Assembly: GCA_031411055.1 (NCBI GenBank)
Contig: JANOAI010000220.1
Coordinates: 1-10,765, forward strand
DNA length: 10,765 nt
From: JAIYDQ01 sp031411055
GTDB lineage: Bacteria; Planctomycetota; Planctomycetia; Pirellulales; Pirellulaceae
Reading direction: 5' to 3'
The position numbers and the translations under genes were made by a program. The notes beneath the pieces are model-generated. The model was not told the origin of the DNA, ran no database searches, and saw only the letters and a list, made by a program, of their open reading frames with translations. Below, in pieces: positions 1-7,146 of this stretch (positions are counted from its first letter, which is position 1; each line of letters begins with the position of its first letter).

Positions 1-108
1 CGTTTCCGTCCTCCGACAAAAGATATCCCGACAACAAATTCACCCATCCTAAAGCGGGCAACTGCCGCTCAACGGAAGCTTTACAATGAGCTACAACTTG
101 CCAGCTAA
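1..108 (+). CDS. Possible 3' end of an unidentified upstream gene
   Basis: The first frame is open from base 1 and ends at TAA (106-108), giving 35 residues that finish in an amphipathic, basic stretch (AAQRKLYNELQLAS). The other two plus frames stop at 49-51 and 87-89. I recognise no domain. It is reported because an open frame touching the window edge could be a gene's C-terminus and because what follows (109-463) is clearly non-coding. Thirty-five open codons can easily occur by chance, so this is weak. The sequence left of the window would decide it. Confidence 0.27.
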   Translation, partial: RFRPPTKDIPTTNSPILKRATAAQRKLYNELQLAS

Positions 109-131
109 AAAATCCGCTACGGCGTTGCCCA

Positions 132-207
132 AAGGGAGGGTGAAGTAACCATCGTCGTCGTTCCTCCTCCTCGACCCTCCGAAGGGAGGGTGAAGTAACC
201 ATCGTCG
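132..207. repeat. 26-bp direct repeat, two copies, period 50
   Basis: Bases 132-157 and 182-207 are identical over 26 positions. Each begins AAGGGAGGGTGAAG and ends CCATCGTCG, and the flanking bases on both sides differ. The copies start exactly 50 bases apart. The 24 bases between them are pyrimidine-rich (TTCCTCCTCCTC at 161-172). The period is not a multiple of three, so the copies read in different frames, which argues against a coding repeat. Two copies are too few for a CRISPR array. The origin is unknown; it may belong to a dispersed intergenic repeat family. Confidence 0.85.
174..191. repeat. GC-rich hairpin with a GAAG loop overlapping the second repeat copy
   Basis: ACCCTCC (174-180) pairs perfectly with GGAGGGT (185-191) around the four-base loop GAAG. 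The right arm lies inside the second copy of the 26-bp repeat, while the first copy has no matching left arm, so only one copy can form the structure. No T-tract follows on either strand, so it is not a classic intrinsic terminator. Confidence 0.6.
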
Positions 208-463
208 AAGGCATTCTGATCGCGCAGTTCATCTACGGGAACGTTGGAAAAACGCGACACCTAGGCAAGAACTGCACTAAGGTTTACCACGCCGAGCGTC
301 ACGACGATCGTGAGCTCAGGGAGGGCTCATGGCGTGAAACGATTGTCCAAAAGCTCTTGAATTGACGTAAAACGGTTGCCGAGAAGCTCATGCTTGCTTT
401 CTAGGTTCGTTCGATTCAAGATGGGAGTTCCTACCTCAATCCCGTCTCTCAGGCACCATCCCG

Positions 464-3400
464 ATGATCGACCGTCAATTGCATTCCGCCCTTAGGAGCA
501 TGCTCGTTTTCTGTGTTTGCTTAACCGGGCCCCGCGGTTGGGCGGATGACGGTTTTCGGGTCGCGAAAATGATGGAAAGTCCCTCCCTCAATCAGGATGG
601 AAGCCAACTTGTTTTTGCATGGGGCGGCGATTTATGGAAGGTCGCTTCGGAAGGCGGGGTCGCTCGCAAGCTTACTTCCGACCATTCGAATGATACGCAG
701 CCAAAGTTTTCTCCTGACGGAAAGCAGATTGCGTTTGTGAGCGATCGAAATGGTCCCAAGCAAATCTACGTCATGCCAGCCGAGGGGGGCTTACCGATAC
801 AAAAGAGTTTTCACAGCGAAGACTATCAATTGGCCGATTGGTTCCCGGATGGAAAGTCCGTTTTAGTTCTTGCAGCCCGCGATCATTTTTGGCGAAACGC
901 TGAAAGAATGATCCAAGTTAATGTCGAACAGCGCGAGGTCGAACGAGTTCTCGTGGATGCACATGCGACGAGTGCCACAGTTTCTCCCAATGGAAAAACC
1001 ATTCTACTCACGCGGGAAGGAGAGCGATGGTGGCGCAAGGGGTATCGAGGTGAACGAGCGTCCCAGATATGGAGCTACGATTTGGAGCGAAAGGTTTTCA
1101 CCGAACTTCTCCACGAAGGCGTTGAATGCCGATCACCGATTTGGGGGCAAGGCAATCGCAATTTCTATTTCACCAAAGGTTCCGAACACGGTTTTTCGCT
1201 CTGGGAATATCGGATTCCGAAATCCGCTGAACGAATGCCGAAGCAAAAGAAGGTCATCGCCTTTGACGAAGACTCGATCGTTCAGCCGACGATTTCTCGA
1301 GATGGAAAAGTTTTTGTCTTTCGTCATCTGTTTGATTTTTATCGTTATCGCGTCGGGATCGATGAACGTCCGATTCGGTTGGATATCCGCCTTCAGGAAG
1401 ACGCATTGCGTGACGACCAATTGCGGAGAGTTTTTAGCAAGGCGAATGAAGTGGCGTTTTCGACGGATGGACTCGATATTGCTTTCACGGCCGGTGGTGA
1501 TATTTGGACAATGGATACCGAGCTCAAGGAACCTATTCAGGCAACGCGGACCAGTGGTGAAGAGAGTGATCTCGTATTTACGCCGGATGGCAAATCTCTT
1601 TGGTTTGTGAGGGCGATCGATGGCCAGTCTGACGTTTGGAAAATAGAGCCCAAGAACCCCAAAAGCCCTTGGTGGCGGCAAACTGAGTTTATTGAAACGC
1701 GTATTTCGGAATCGATCGAAACCGAACATGGTTTACGCTTTACGCACGACGGCAAGAAGCTTGTATATCAAGAATCCGATGGCGACTTGATGGTTCGCGA
1801 TATTGCGACAGAGGAAATTCGACTTTTGCACGATGGCTTTTCCTCTCATGCTTTTTCTATCTCGCCTGATAATAAATGGGTAGCGTATGCAACGCCGGAT
1901 GAATTCTTCAACCGCGACGTATGGTTGGTGCCGATTGATGGAAGCCGAGCACCGGTCAATGTCTCGCGTCATCCCGATAATGATGGAGAACCGGTCTTCT
2001 CGCCCGACGGAAAGATATTGGCGTTTACGGGGACTCGAGACGATGACGAAGTCGATGTTTATTACGTCTATCTAGACGAGAAACTCTCCGACGAATCGTC
2101 ACGAGATCGCCGCTTGGCCAAGGCGTTTGAAACAGTAAAGAAGAAGCGATCAAGCCCACCGGACGCTAAGTCTAAAGAATCGGAATCGAAGGGGACAAGT
2201 CTCCCGTTGCAGAAAGCAAAGCCCGCTGTCGAGACTCCGCCGGCGCCGGTTGTGATGGATCTCGACGATATACATCTTCGTGTTCGCAAAATTGCGACTT
2301 CGAATACGAATGATCGTGGATTGTTGTTCTCACCGGACAGTAAGAAACTTGCTTTCGAAGCCAAGGTAGATGGGAAAGATGGAACCTATTACATTGAGTT
2401 TCCAGACCGGCTACAACCTAAGTTGCTCTCAGCGACAACCTTAACGCACGCTCAATGGCCGAAAGCGGCGGATGCGATCTTAGGCCTCAGCAAGGGGATT
2501 CCTGCTCGTCTCGACGCAACCGACAAGTTAGTGACCTACGGATTTGCAGCAAAACACGAGACGTCGAAATCAGATCGTTTTCGCCAGGGGTTCTGTGCTG
2601 CTTGGCAAGTGATGCGCGATGTTTGGTACGACGCGAAACTAGGGCGAAAGAACTGGGAGGAAGTTCGACGGAAATACGTGGACATAGCGGGCCTTTCGCC
2701 GGATGCAAAGAGTTTCACGACGGTCGTTGAAATGATGCTCGGCGAATTGAATGGTTCGCATCTTGGTTTTACGCTTCAAGCTGAGCCCTCGCCAACAACC
2801 GACGCGAAGCCGGCCTGGAAGACCGAGGTCGCCCATCTGGGAGTTCGCTTTGATGAGTCCTTTCATGGACCTGGGCTGTTGGTACGTGATGTTCTACCGG
2901 ATGGCCCGGCCGACAAGCAGAAGTCTCGACTTCTGGCTGGAGATATCATTCTGTCGATCGATGGAACGACGGTCGATCCCGGGACCGATTTGACTCGAAT
3001 TCTCGACGGAACGCTTGATCGCGATATTCGACTTAAAGTCCGCCGGTCCAAAGACAATCCCGAGGGAACGAAGAAGCCGGATGAGAATAGCGAATTTTCG
3101 ACGTCGATTCGCCCCATTTCCTACACTCAAGCTCGTGAGTTGCTCTATGAGCATTGGCTGAACCACAATCGTCGTTTGGTTGAAAAGGGATCCAATGGCA
3201 AGCTTGGCTATCTACATATTAAGTTAATGGATACGAGTAGTTTCCATGAGTTCGAAACGCAACTCTATCGGGTCGGCTACGGTCGAGAAGGGCTTGTTAT
3301 TGACGTTCGCGACAATGGCGGTGGTTCTACGACCGACTACCTACTGACTGCATTGACGCAACCGCAACATGCGTTCACGATCCCACGATACGGCGAGCCT

Positions 3401-3808
3401 GGTTATCCACAAGATCGGCTGGTGTTCGCGACTTGGTCGAAACCGATTGTCGTACTGTGTAACCAGAATAGCTTTAGCAATGCTGAGATTTTCTCGCACG
3501 CTATCAAAACGCTTGGACGAGGGAAGTTAATTGGAGTTCAAACCGCCGGTGGCGTGGTTAGTACGGGCTCCACTTCGATCACCGATCTTGGAACGCTGCG
3601 GGTTCCATTTCGTGGCTGGTTCTTGGTAAAATCGGGCGAAGATATGGAGCTACATGGAGCGCAACCGGACTTCACCGTTTGGCCGCAACCCAACGAGATT
3701 CCGACTGGAATCGATAAGCAGCTCGAGTTAGCCATTGAAGTGCTACGCGACGAAGTTGCAAAGGTTCCGCCAGCAGTCGAGGCGCGTTATACAACCGAGA
3801 AGAACTAG
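464..3808 (+). CDS. Exported Tricorn-like protease (peptidase family S41)
   Basis: This 1114-residue protein has the full Tricorn layout, close in length to archaeal Tricorn (about 1070). A signal peptide (about 1-28, hydrophobic core SMLVFCVCLTG, ending GWA-DD) predicts export, unlike the cytosolic archaeal enzyme. Residues about 35-550 carry TolB/WD-like propeller strands with repeated FSPDGK-type motifs (PKFSPDGKQIAF, LVFTPDGKSLWF, PVFSPDGKILAF). A charged, Pro/Ser/Lys-rich linker (about 555-600) interrupts the propeller region before one more such strand (LLFSPDSKKLAF). A helical segment (DVWYDAKLGRKNWEEV) leads to SH at 765-766, then a PDZ domain (about 790-872) and an S41 catalytic domain. 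By motif correspondence with Tricorn, the catalytic set is S765, H766, nucleophile S1005 (SFSNAEIFSH) and E1062 (MELHGAQPD). The residue after the nucleophile is Asn, where Tricorn has Asp966 that selects basic P1 residues. Role: peptide breakdown, probably periplasmic. The start is the ATG preceding the signal peptide; CAGG at 451-454 is a weak ribosome site. Confidence 0.93.
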   Translation: MIDRQLHSALRSMLVFCVCLTGPRGWADDGFRVAKMMESPSLNQDGSQLVFAWGGDLWKVASEGGVARKLTSDHSNDTQPKFSPDGKQIAFVSDRNGPKQIYVMPAEGGLPIQKSFHSEDYQLADWFPDGKSVLVLAARDHFWRNAERMIQVNVEQREVERVLVDAHATSATVSPNGKTILLTREGERWWRKGYRGERASQIWSYDLERKVFTELLHEGVECRSPIWGQGNRNFYFTKGSEHGFSLWEYRIPKSAERMPKQKKVIAFDEDSIVQPTISRDGKVFVFRHLFDFYRYRVGIDERPIRLDIRLQEDALRDDQLRRVFSKANEVAFSTDGLDIAFTAGGDIWTMDTELKEPIQATRTSGEESDLVFTPDGKSLWFVRAIDGQSDVWKIEPKNPKSPWWRQTEFIETRISESIETEHGLRFTHDGKKLVYQESDGDLMVRDIATEEIRLLHDGFSSHAFSISPDNKWVAYATPDEFFNRDVWLVPIDGSRAPVNVSRHPDNDGEPVFSPDGKILAFTGTRDDDEVDVYYVYLDEKLSDESSRDRRLAKAFETVKKKRSSPPDAKSKESESKGTSLPLQKAKPAVETPPAPVVMDLDDIHLRVRKIATSNTNDRGLLFSPDSKKLAFEAKVDGKDGTYYIEFPDRLQPKLLSATTLTHAQWPKAADAILGLSKGIPARLDATDKLVTYGFAAKHETSKSDRFRQGFCAAWQVMRDVWYDAKLGRKNWEEVRRKYVDIAGLSPDAKSFTTVVEMMLGELNGSHLGFTLQAEPSPTTDAKPAWKTEVAHLGVRFDESFHGPGLLVRDVLPDGPADKQKSRLLAGDIILSIDGTTVDPGTDLTRILDGTLDRDIRLKVRRSKDNPEGTKKPDENSEFSTSIRPISYTQARELLYEHWLNHNRRLVEKGSNGKLGYLHIKLMDTSSFHEFETQLYRVGYGREGLVIDVRDNGGGSTTDYLLTALTQPQHAFTIPRYGEPGYPQDRLVFATWSKPIVVLCNQNSFSNAEIFSHAIKTLGRGKLIGVQTAGGVVSTGSTSITDLGTLRVPFRGWFLVKSGEDMELHGAQPDFTVWPQPNEIPTGIDKQLELAIEVLRDEVAKVPPAVEARYTTEKN

Positions 3809-3875
3809 CGGAAGTCGGAGCGGCAAACCAAGTCTTGGCCAACAGGAACCAGGGTTTGGCAAGTGGTTTAAACGA

Positions 3876-4709
3876 TCAAGAAAAGCGATGACGAATAATC
3901 ATCGCGAGCGTTCGCCGGATCGTTTGCAACAATCGCATTTTGCTGGCGCCTTCTTTTTGGTCGTAACGCAAGATAAGTGGGACTTCGCCGATCACCGCAT
4001 TCAGCTTACCGATGTTGAGGAGTAGCTCTGCCATGGCTGCAAAGCCTTTCTCTTGAACGAGTTTCTGATCGTATTTGGCTAATGCTTGTCGAAGGATACC
4101 AACTCGATAGGCTCGGTATCCGCATGTGTAGTCGCGGACGCCTCGGATACCAAATAGAATACGCATCACCCAGCTAGAAATGTTGCTTAACCATTCTCGA
4201 TGCCAAGCTAACCCGATAACTTGCGAGCCGTCACGATATCGCGAAGCAATCACGACATCACGGCCCTCTCCAATCATGGGTACCATTCGAGTAATCAGTT
4301 GAGGTGGATGCGAGTTGTCTGCATCCAGCGTGACGATGATATCGTCGTCAAACAAGCCATCCATGGATTTCAAAATGCAAGTCGAGATCGCGCCGCCAAG
4401 GCCCTGGTTTTTTGCGTGCGAGACCAATTTTACCGGATATTGCTCAGCGAGATTGTGCGTAACCTCAACCGTGTCATCGGTACTGCAATCGTTTACCACA
4501 AGAATGTCGTACTCTATTCCGGCATTCGCCAGCGCTTGATCAATGCGTGGAATAAGCAGAGGCAAAGCCTCCGCCTCATTGTAAGCCGGGAGTGCAATTC
4601 GGACGTGCGTTTGACGCGTAATTGCTCGCCTGACATCCAGTTGAAAATCTTGATCTGGCCATTGACGACCGGATGAGACGATGTCCTTCGAAATGTACGA
4701 TGATGACAC
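3876..4709 (-). CDS. Family 2 glycosyltransferase, polyprenyl-phosphate mannosyl/glucosyltransferase (DPM1-like)
   Basis: The 277-residue product has the GT-A fold signature of GT2 enzymes that move a sugar from a nucleotide donor to a polyprenyl phosphate. Motifs are ALPAYNE (39-45), VVNDCSTDDT (71-80), NQGLGGAI (101-108), the metal/donor motif DAD at 129-131 followed by NSHPP, and ASRYRDGS (155-162). A GVRDYTCGYRAYR segment is typical of the DPM1/DPMS group. There is no C-terminal GtrA-like membrane domain, so it resembles soluble DPM1-type enzymes rather than GtrB/ArnC types with two membrane helices. The start is GTG at 4709; no ATG precedes the ALPAYNE motif, and the roughly 35-residue N-terminal extension is not conserved-looking, so the true start could be later. 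The donor sugar cannot be told from sequence. It converges on the Tricorn-like gene with 67 bases between the stops. Confidence 0.9.
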   Translation of the reverse strand: MSSSYISKDIVSSGRQWPDQDFQLDVRRAITRQTHVRIALPAYNEAEALPLLIPRIDQALANAGIEYDILVVNDCSTDDTVEVTHNLAEQYPVKLVSHAKNQGLGGAISTCILKSMDGLFDDDIIVTLDADNSHPPQLITRMVPMIGEGRDVVIASRYRDGSQVIGLAWHREWLSNISSWVMRILFGIRGVRDYTCGYRAYRVGILRQALAKYDQKLVQEKGFAAMAELLLNIGKLNAVIGEVPLILRYDQKEGASKMRLLQTIRRTLAMIIRHRFS

Positions 4710-4905
4710 AGAAAACTCAGTTAAAAATTTGTCTTTGTAGCAAATCTAGATGAAAACCGATTTTACAGCCATGCCTGCAAATCGATAGCTATCTAGACGA
4801 TGGTAACTTCCGGAATTTGCTTCGCCAAGTAACTTCTCAGCGGCATTGCGCAGTTCCGTGAAAAAAACAACAAAATTTGACCGTCCGCTCGGGGTTTTCG
4901 AGGTT
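4710..4905. other. Intergenic gap between the PQQ-propeller and glycosyltransferase genes
   Basis: No coding frame here is convincing. It holds a perfect 10-bp palindrome GATAGCTATC (4784-4793), flanked by two ATCTAGA copies (4744-4750 and 4791-4797). On the minus strand, past the propeller gene's stop, there is a 4-bp stem (CTCG 4888-4891 with CGAG 4899-4902) and later a T-rich run (4861-4876 as read on minus). The stem is too short and too far from the T-run for a confident terminator. The glycosyltransferase promoter presumably lies here but is not recognisable. Confidence 0.4.
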
Positions 4906-6165
4906 TTAAGCCCATTCGAATGCCGTCAGTCCCTGAAGATGCCGAACAAAAATCTGATTTCCGGCCAATGCGAGGTGAGCCCAACACTCCTCGTCGGATA
5001 CTTTCCGCTCGTCAATCAACGTAAACCGCTCCCGATTCGCTGCGATCAAGAACAGCTTACCTTGTTCGTCCAACGCCAAAATACGCTCGCCATTTGTAAT
5101 CATGCTCCAGTATTTGCCATAGGGGCGTGATCGCCAACGTTCTTCGCCATTTTGAAGGTCGAGGCAAATTAGTCTTTGGTTCCGTAAGTGCATATAGAGA
5201 TGGTCGTCGATGACAATCGGAGACGACATGTAACCTTCCGATTTGTGCGTCCAGCGTTCACGAACGGACCAAGGTCCTCGATCCGCTGGCTCTAATTCGA
5301 GAAGCATACTTTTTCCCCCGTAGCTGCTTGTGAAAACACAGTTTTCCCAAACGGTCGGAGTCAGGATATTCATTCCTCGAAATGCTTCAACGCGTTGTTC
5401 CCAGATCGTCGCGCCTGATTCAAGATCAATGCCGCACAGGCTGTTTCGTGTCTGGACAATGAGTTGGCGTCTTCCGTTTACCGTATCGATGAAAGGTGAA
5501 GAAAACGCGCTTCCCAACATAGCATCTTTCTCTTCCTTAGATCGCCAGACGGTGCTCCCGCTGGCTGCATCCAAACAGACGATCCCGCCGCCGGATTGAA
5601 GGTAGAGTCGCCCTTGATCGAGCAGAGGTGAACAGACTTGACCAAAAGCGGGCAGCGTTGCCCCAAAGCGTTCTTTGAAGTCGACGGCATACAGAATCGC
5701 ACCATCAGCAAAGTTCAGACAGACGAGGTAATCACGCATCCCGCCGACGAATACACGTAAACCATCGGTGACTGGAGTAGAACGAATCCAACTGCCATTG
5801 CTTGAAGCAAAGAACGGTACAGTCATTGAGCCAGGCCACTTTGCCGACCAACGTTTCACTCCAGTGAATCTGTCTACAGCGACGACTTGTTCTTCCTCTT
5901 CAAGCGTTTCTGTGGTTACCGCGAAGTCATTGAATATGATTGGGCCAGAGTAGCTCTTACCAAAGGGTCGATCCCATTGAACTCGGAGGTGCGACTCATC
6001 TAATGAATCCGGCCATTCGGTTTTCGACGAAAATGCCGTTCTTTGCGATCCTCTCCAGCCAGTCCAGTCTTGTGACAAGATCGAAGAGGTTTCCGCATTC
6101 GTTTTTCTCAGAGGGATTGAAGTGAGTGCCGAGGCCATTACGCCATTAAAAGTTCGACGATACAT
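4906..6165 (-). CDS. Exported PQQ-like beta-propeller protein (BamB/quinoprotein-type fold)
   Basis: The 419-residue product carries repeated propeller blades of the PQQ/BamB type, in which a strand ends ...LDxxxGxxxW. Examples are VVAVDRFTGVKRWSAKW, IVCLDAASGSTVWRSK, LCGIDLESGATIWEQR and LICLDLQNGEERWRSR, interleaved with strands such as SSPIVIDDHLYMHLRNQ. The fold is a seven- or eight-bladed disc that normally scaffolds protein contacts; residues for binding PQQ itself cannot be confirmed, so enzymatic activity should not be assumed. The N-terminus MYRRTFNGVMAS, followed by a short apolar stretch, resembles a twin-arginine export signal. I chose ATG at 6165 because GGTGG lies 5 bases upstream; a GTG at 6174 in the same frame lacks such a site. 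It is flanked by same-strand genes across gaps of about 185-200 bases. Confidence 0.87.
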   Translation of the reverse strand: MYRRTFNGVMASALTSIPLRKTNAETSSILSQDWTGWRGSQRTAFSSKTEWPDSLDESHLRVQWDRPFGKSYSGPIIFNDFAVTTETLEEEEQVVAVDRFTGVKRWSAKWPGSMTVPFFASSNGSWIRSTPVTDGLRVFVGGMRDYLVCLNFADGAILYAVDFKERFGATLPAFGQVCSPLLDQGRLYLQSGGGIVCLDAASGSTVWRSKEEKDAMLGSAFSSPFIDTVNGRRQLIVQTRNSLCGIDLESGATIWEQRVEAFRGMNILTPTVWENCVFTSSYGGKSMLLELEPADRGPWSVRERWTHKSEGYMSSPIVIDDHLYMHLRNQRLICLDLQNGEERWRSRPYGKYWSMITNGERILALDEQGKLFLIAANRERFTLIDERKVSDEECWAHLALAGNQIFVRHLQGLTAFEWA

Positions 6166-6217
6166 AGAACCCACCGAGCTTGATTCGAGTTACGAGCGCT
6201 GCTTCACACTTTAAAAT

Positions 6218-6237
6218 GCGGGTTGAACTGAACCTGC
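6218..6237. repeat. Small hairpin beside the large palindrome
   Basis: GCGGGTT (6218-6224) pairs with AACCTGC (6231-6237), with one G-T wobble and a 6-base loop. It ends exactly where the larger palindrome begins (6238), so the two could form tandem hairpins in RNA. No T-run follows on either strand. Confidence 0.45.
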
Positions 6238-6295
6238 ACGACGGACTTCCAGTCTGTCGGTGCCAGCGTTTGTCGACGGACTGGAAGTGCGTCGT
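6238..6295. repeat. REP-like imperfect palindrome (21-base arms)
   Basis: The arms are 6238-6258 and 6275-6295, complementary at 19 of 21 positions, with one G-G mismatch and one T-G pair, around a 16-base loop. The core is GACTTCCAGTC on the left and GACTGGAAGT on the right. It sits between two same-strand genes, within the 185-base gap downstream of the isomerase-like gene. No T-tract follows on the minus strand (the T-run TAATTTTTAG precedes it), so it does not look like a standard intrinsic terminator. I recall similar GGACTTCCAGTCCGTC-type sequences scattered in planctomycete intergenic regions; that recollection is unverified. RNA stabilisation, attenuation or REP-type mobility are possible. 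Confidence 0.8.
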
Positions 6296-6350
6296 ACCCT
6301 AAAAATTAGCGGTGAAAAGGCTAAAGCGTAGTGTACCAATGCGTCAAGAA

Positions 6351-7130
6351 CTAAAGATTTCTTAAGAATTCGATCGAGGTTCGAAGTTCGCTTTCCAAAT
6401 TTTGCGATGGTTCGTGATCGATGACGAACGAGCCTGAGAAATGCCGTTCATCTAAGGCTGCGGCAATGAGTGGGAACTCGGCCAAACCACGTCCTAAAGG
6501 CACTTCACTACCTCGACCTCGGGCTCGGTCACGGACTCCATCCTTCGCATGTACGAGCAAGATATGTTTTACGGATTTGGAAAGGTCGTCGATGTCATAA
6601 CCATTTACGATCAGATTGCCTGGATTGAAAGTTATGCCAGCCGTGCCTTCGGGCAACGATTCGATAAATTGTCGCAATCGATCGTAGGGTTCCGATCCTG
6701 TTTCGCAACCAAGAAAAGCCCCATGATGGTGCGAAAATCTTCCGAGATCCGTCAGGACGCTACGAAGTGTGTCGAGGGCTCCATCCTCTTTCGATTCGGG
6801 AATCATTCCGATTTGATTGACTAAGACCCTGGCGCCGAGGTCTGCGGCCATTTGCATTGCTTCTTTGGTCGCTTTGACTCGACGATCGAGGTCGACCAGC
6901 TCATCGTAACCTCGGCGTGTCGCAAAACGAACCGCTACAACCCGCAAATTCAGATCTGCCAACAGCTTCCGGATTTGCCGTAAGGCCGTACCTGAAACTT
7001 CCGATGGACGAAGATCGCTGCGAGCGTCGATTTCAATCGAGTCCACTCCCAAGGTCGCGGCCATCTGGATGGCTTGCCGAAAGGGTTTTCCAAACGAGGA
7101 AAGCTGAACACCAATCTTGATTCCCGGCAC
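6351..7130 (-). CDS. Xylose-isomerase-like TIM-barrel enzyme (sugar phosphate isomerase/epimerase family)
   Basis: The 259-residue protein fits the AP endonuclease 2/xylose-isomerase-like barrel family (PF01261), whose bacterial members isomerise or epimerise sugars and related hydroxy-ketones with a divalent metal. Barrel motifs appear in order: IKIGVQLSSFG (strand 1), VDSIEIDAR (26-37), LGARVLVNQIG (98-108), LGCETGS (140-146), ITFNPGNLI (166-174), ILLVHAKDG (190-198) and FVIDHEP (235-241). Expected metal ligands are E143, the residue at 169, H194 and E240. Position 169 is Asn where most relatives I recall have Asp (DPGN). GTG at 7130 is the start: an in-frame TGA lies three codons upstream, so the gene cannot extend further, and no ATG lies near. 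There is no signal peptide, so it is cytoplasmic. The substrate is unknown. Confidence 0.88.
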   Translation of the reverse strand: MPGIKIGVQLSSFGKPFRQAIQMAATLGVDSIEIDARSDLRPSEVSGTALRQIRKLLADLNLRVVAVRFATRRGYDELVDLDRRVKATKEAMQMAADLGARVLVNQIGMIPESKEDGALDTLRSVLTDLGRFSHHHGAFLGCETGSEPYDRLRQFIESLPEGTAGITFNPGNLIVNGYDIDDLSKSVKHILLVHAKDGVRDRARGRGSEVPLGRGLAEFPLIAAALDERHFSGSFVIDHEPSQNLESELRTSIEFLRNL

Positions 7131-7146
7131 GTTGACTCACAATTCA

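Larger units (their letters stand above)
109..463. other. Non-coding leader region upstream of the Tricorn-like gene, with repeats
   Basis: No credible coding frame lies here. The stretch contains a 26-bp direct repeat (132-157 and 182-207), a 7-bp GC-rich hairpin (174-191), a small palindrome with arms TCACGA (299-304) and TCGTGA (308-313), and a 5-bp stem TGAGC/GCTCA (312-316/326-330). I found no convincing -35/-10 pair: a TTGACG at 362-367 has no matching -10 at 16-18 bases. The promoter of the downstream protease gene should lie in the right-hand part, but I cannot place it. Confidence 0.6.

Noticed and set aside
132..207. CRISPR array
   Set aside because: Only two repeat copies and one 24-base spacer, no further units, and no cas genes in the window.
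921..1729. Long alternative frames on both strands inside the protease gene
   Set aside because: They lie in a region where the main frame shows continuous TolB-like propeller repeats; their translations have shadow-like composition.
3809..3875. Bidirectional terminator between the convergent protease and glycosyltransferase genes
   Set aside because: CAAACC (3824-3829) can pair with GGTTTG (3853-3858) and CCAAG/CTTGG lies inside, but loops are either too long or too short and there is no T-tract on either strand.
4221..4676. A 151-codon plus-strand frame opposite the glycosyltransferase
   Set aside because: The opposite strand encodes clear GT2 motifs over the whole stretch; the antisense translation is rich in Arg, Ser and Asn and shows no domain.
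4793..4987. A 64-codon minus-strand frame ending in PEVTIV
   Set aside because: It overlaps the end of the PQQ-propeller gene in another frame, has no ribosome site or recognisable domain, and is explained as a shadow frame running into the gap.
7117..7146. Upstream ATG for the large secreted protein
   Set aside because: It would overlap the divergent isomerase start and place ten residues before a complete signal peptide that begins naturally at the ATG at 7147.
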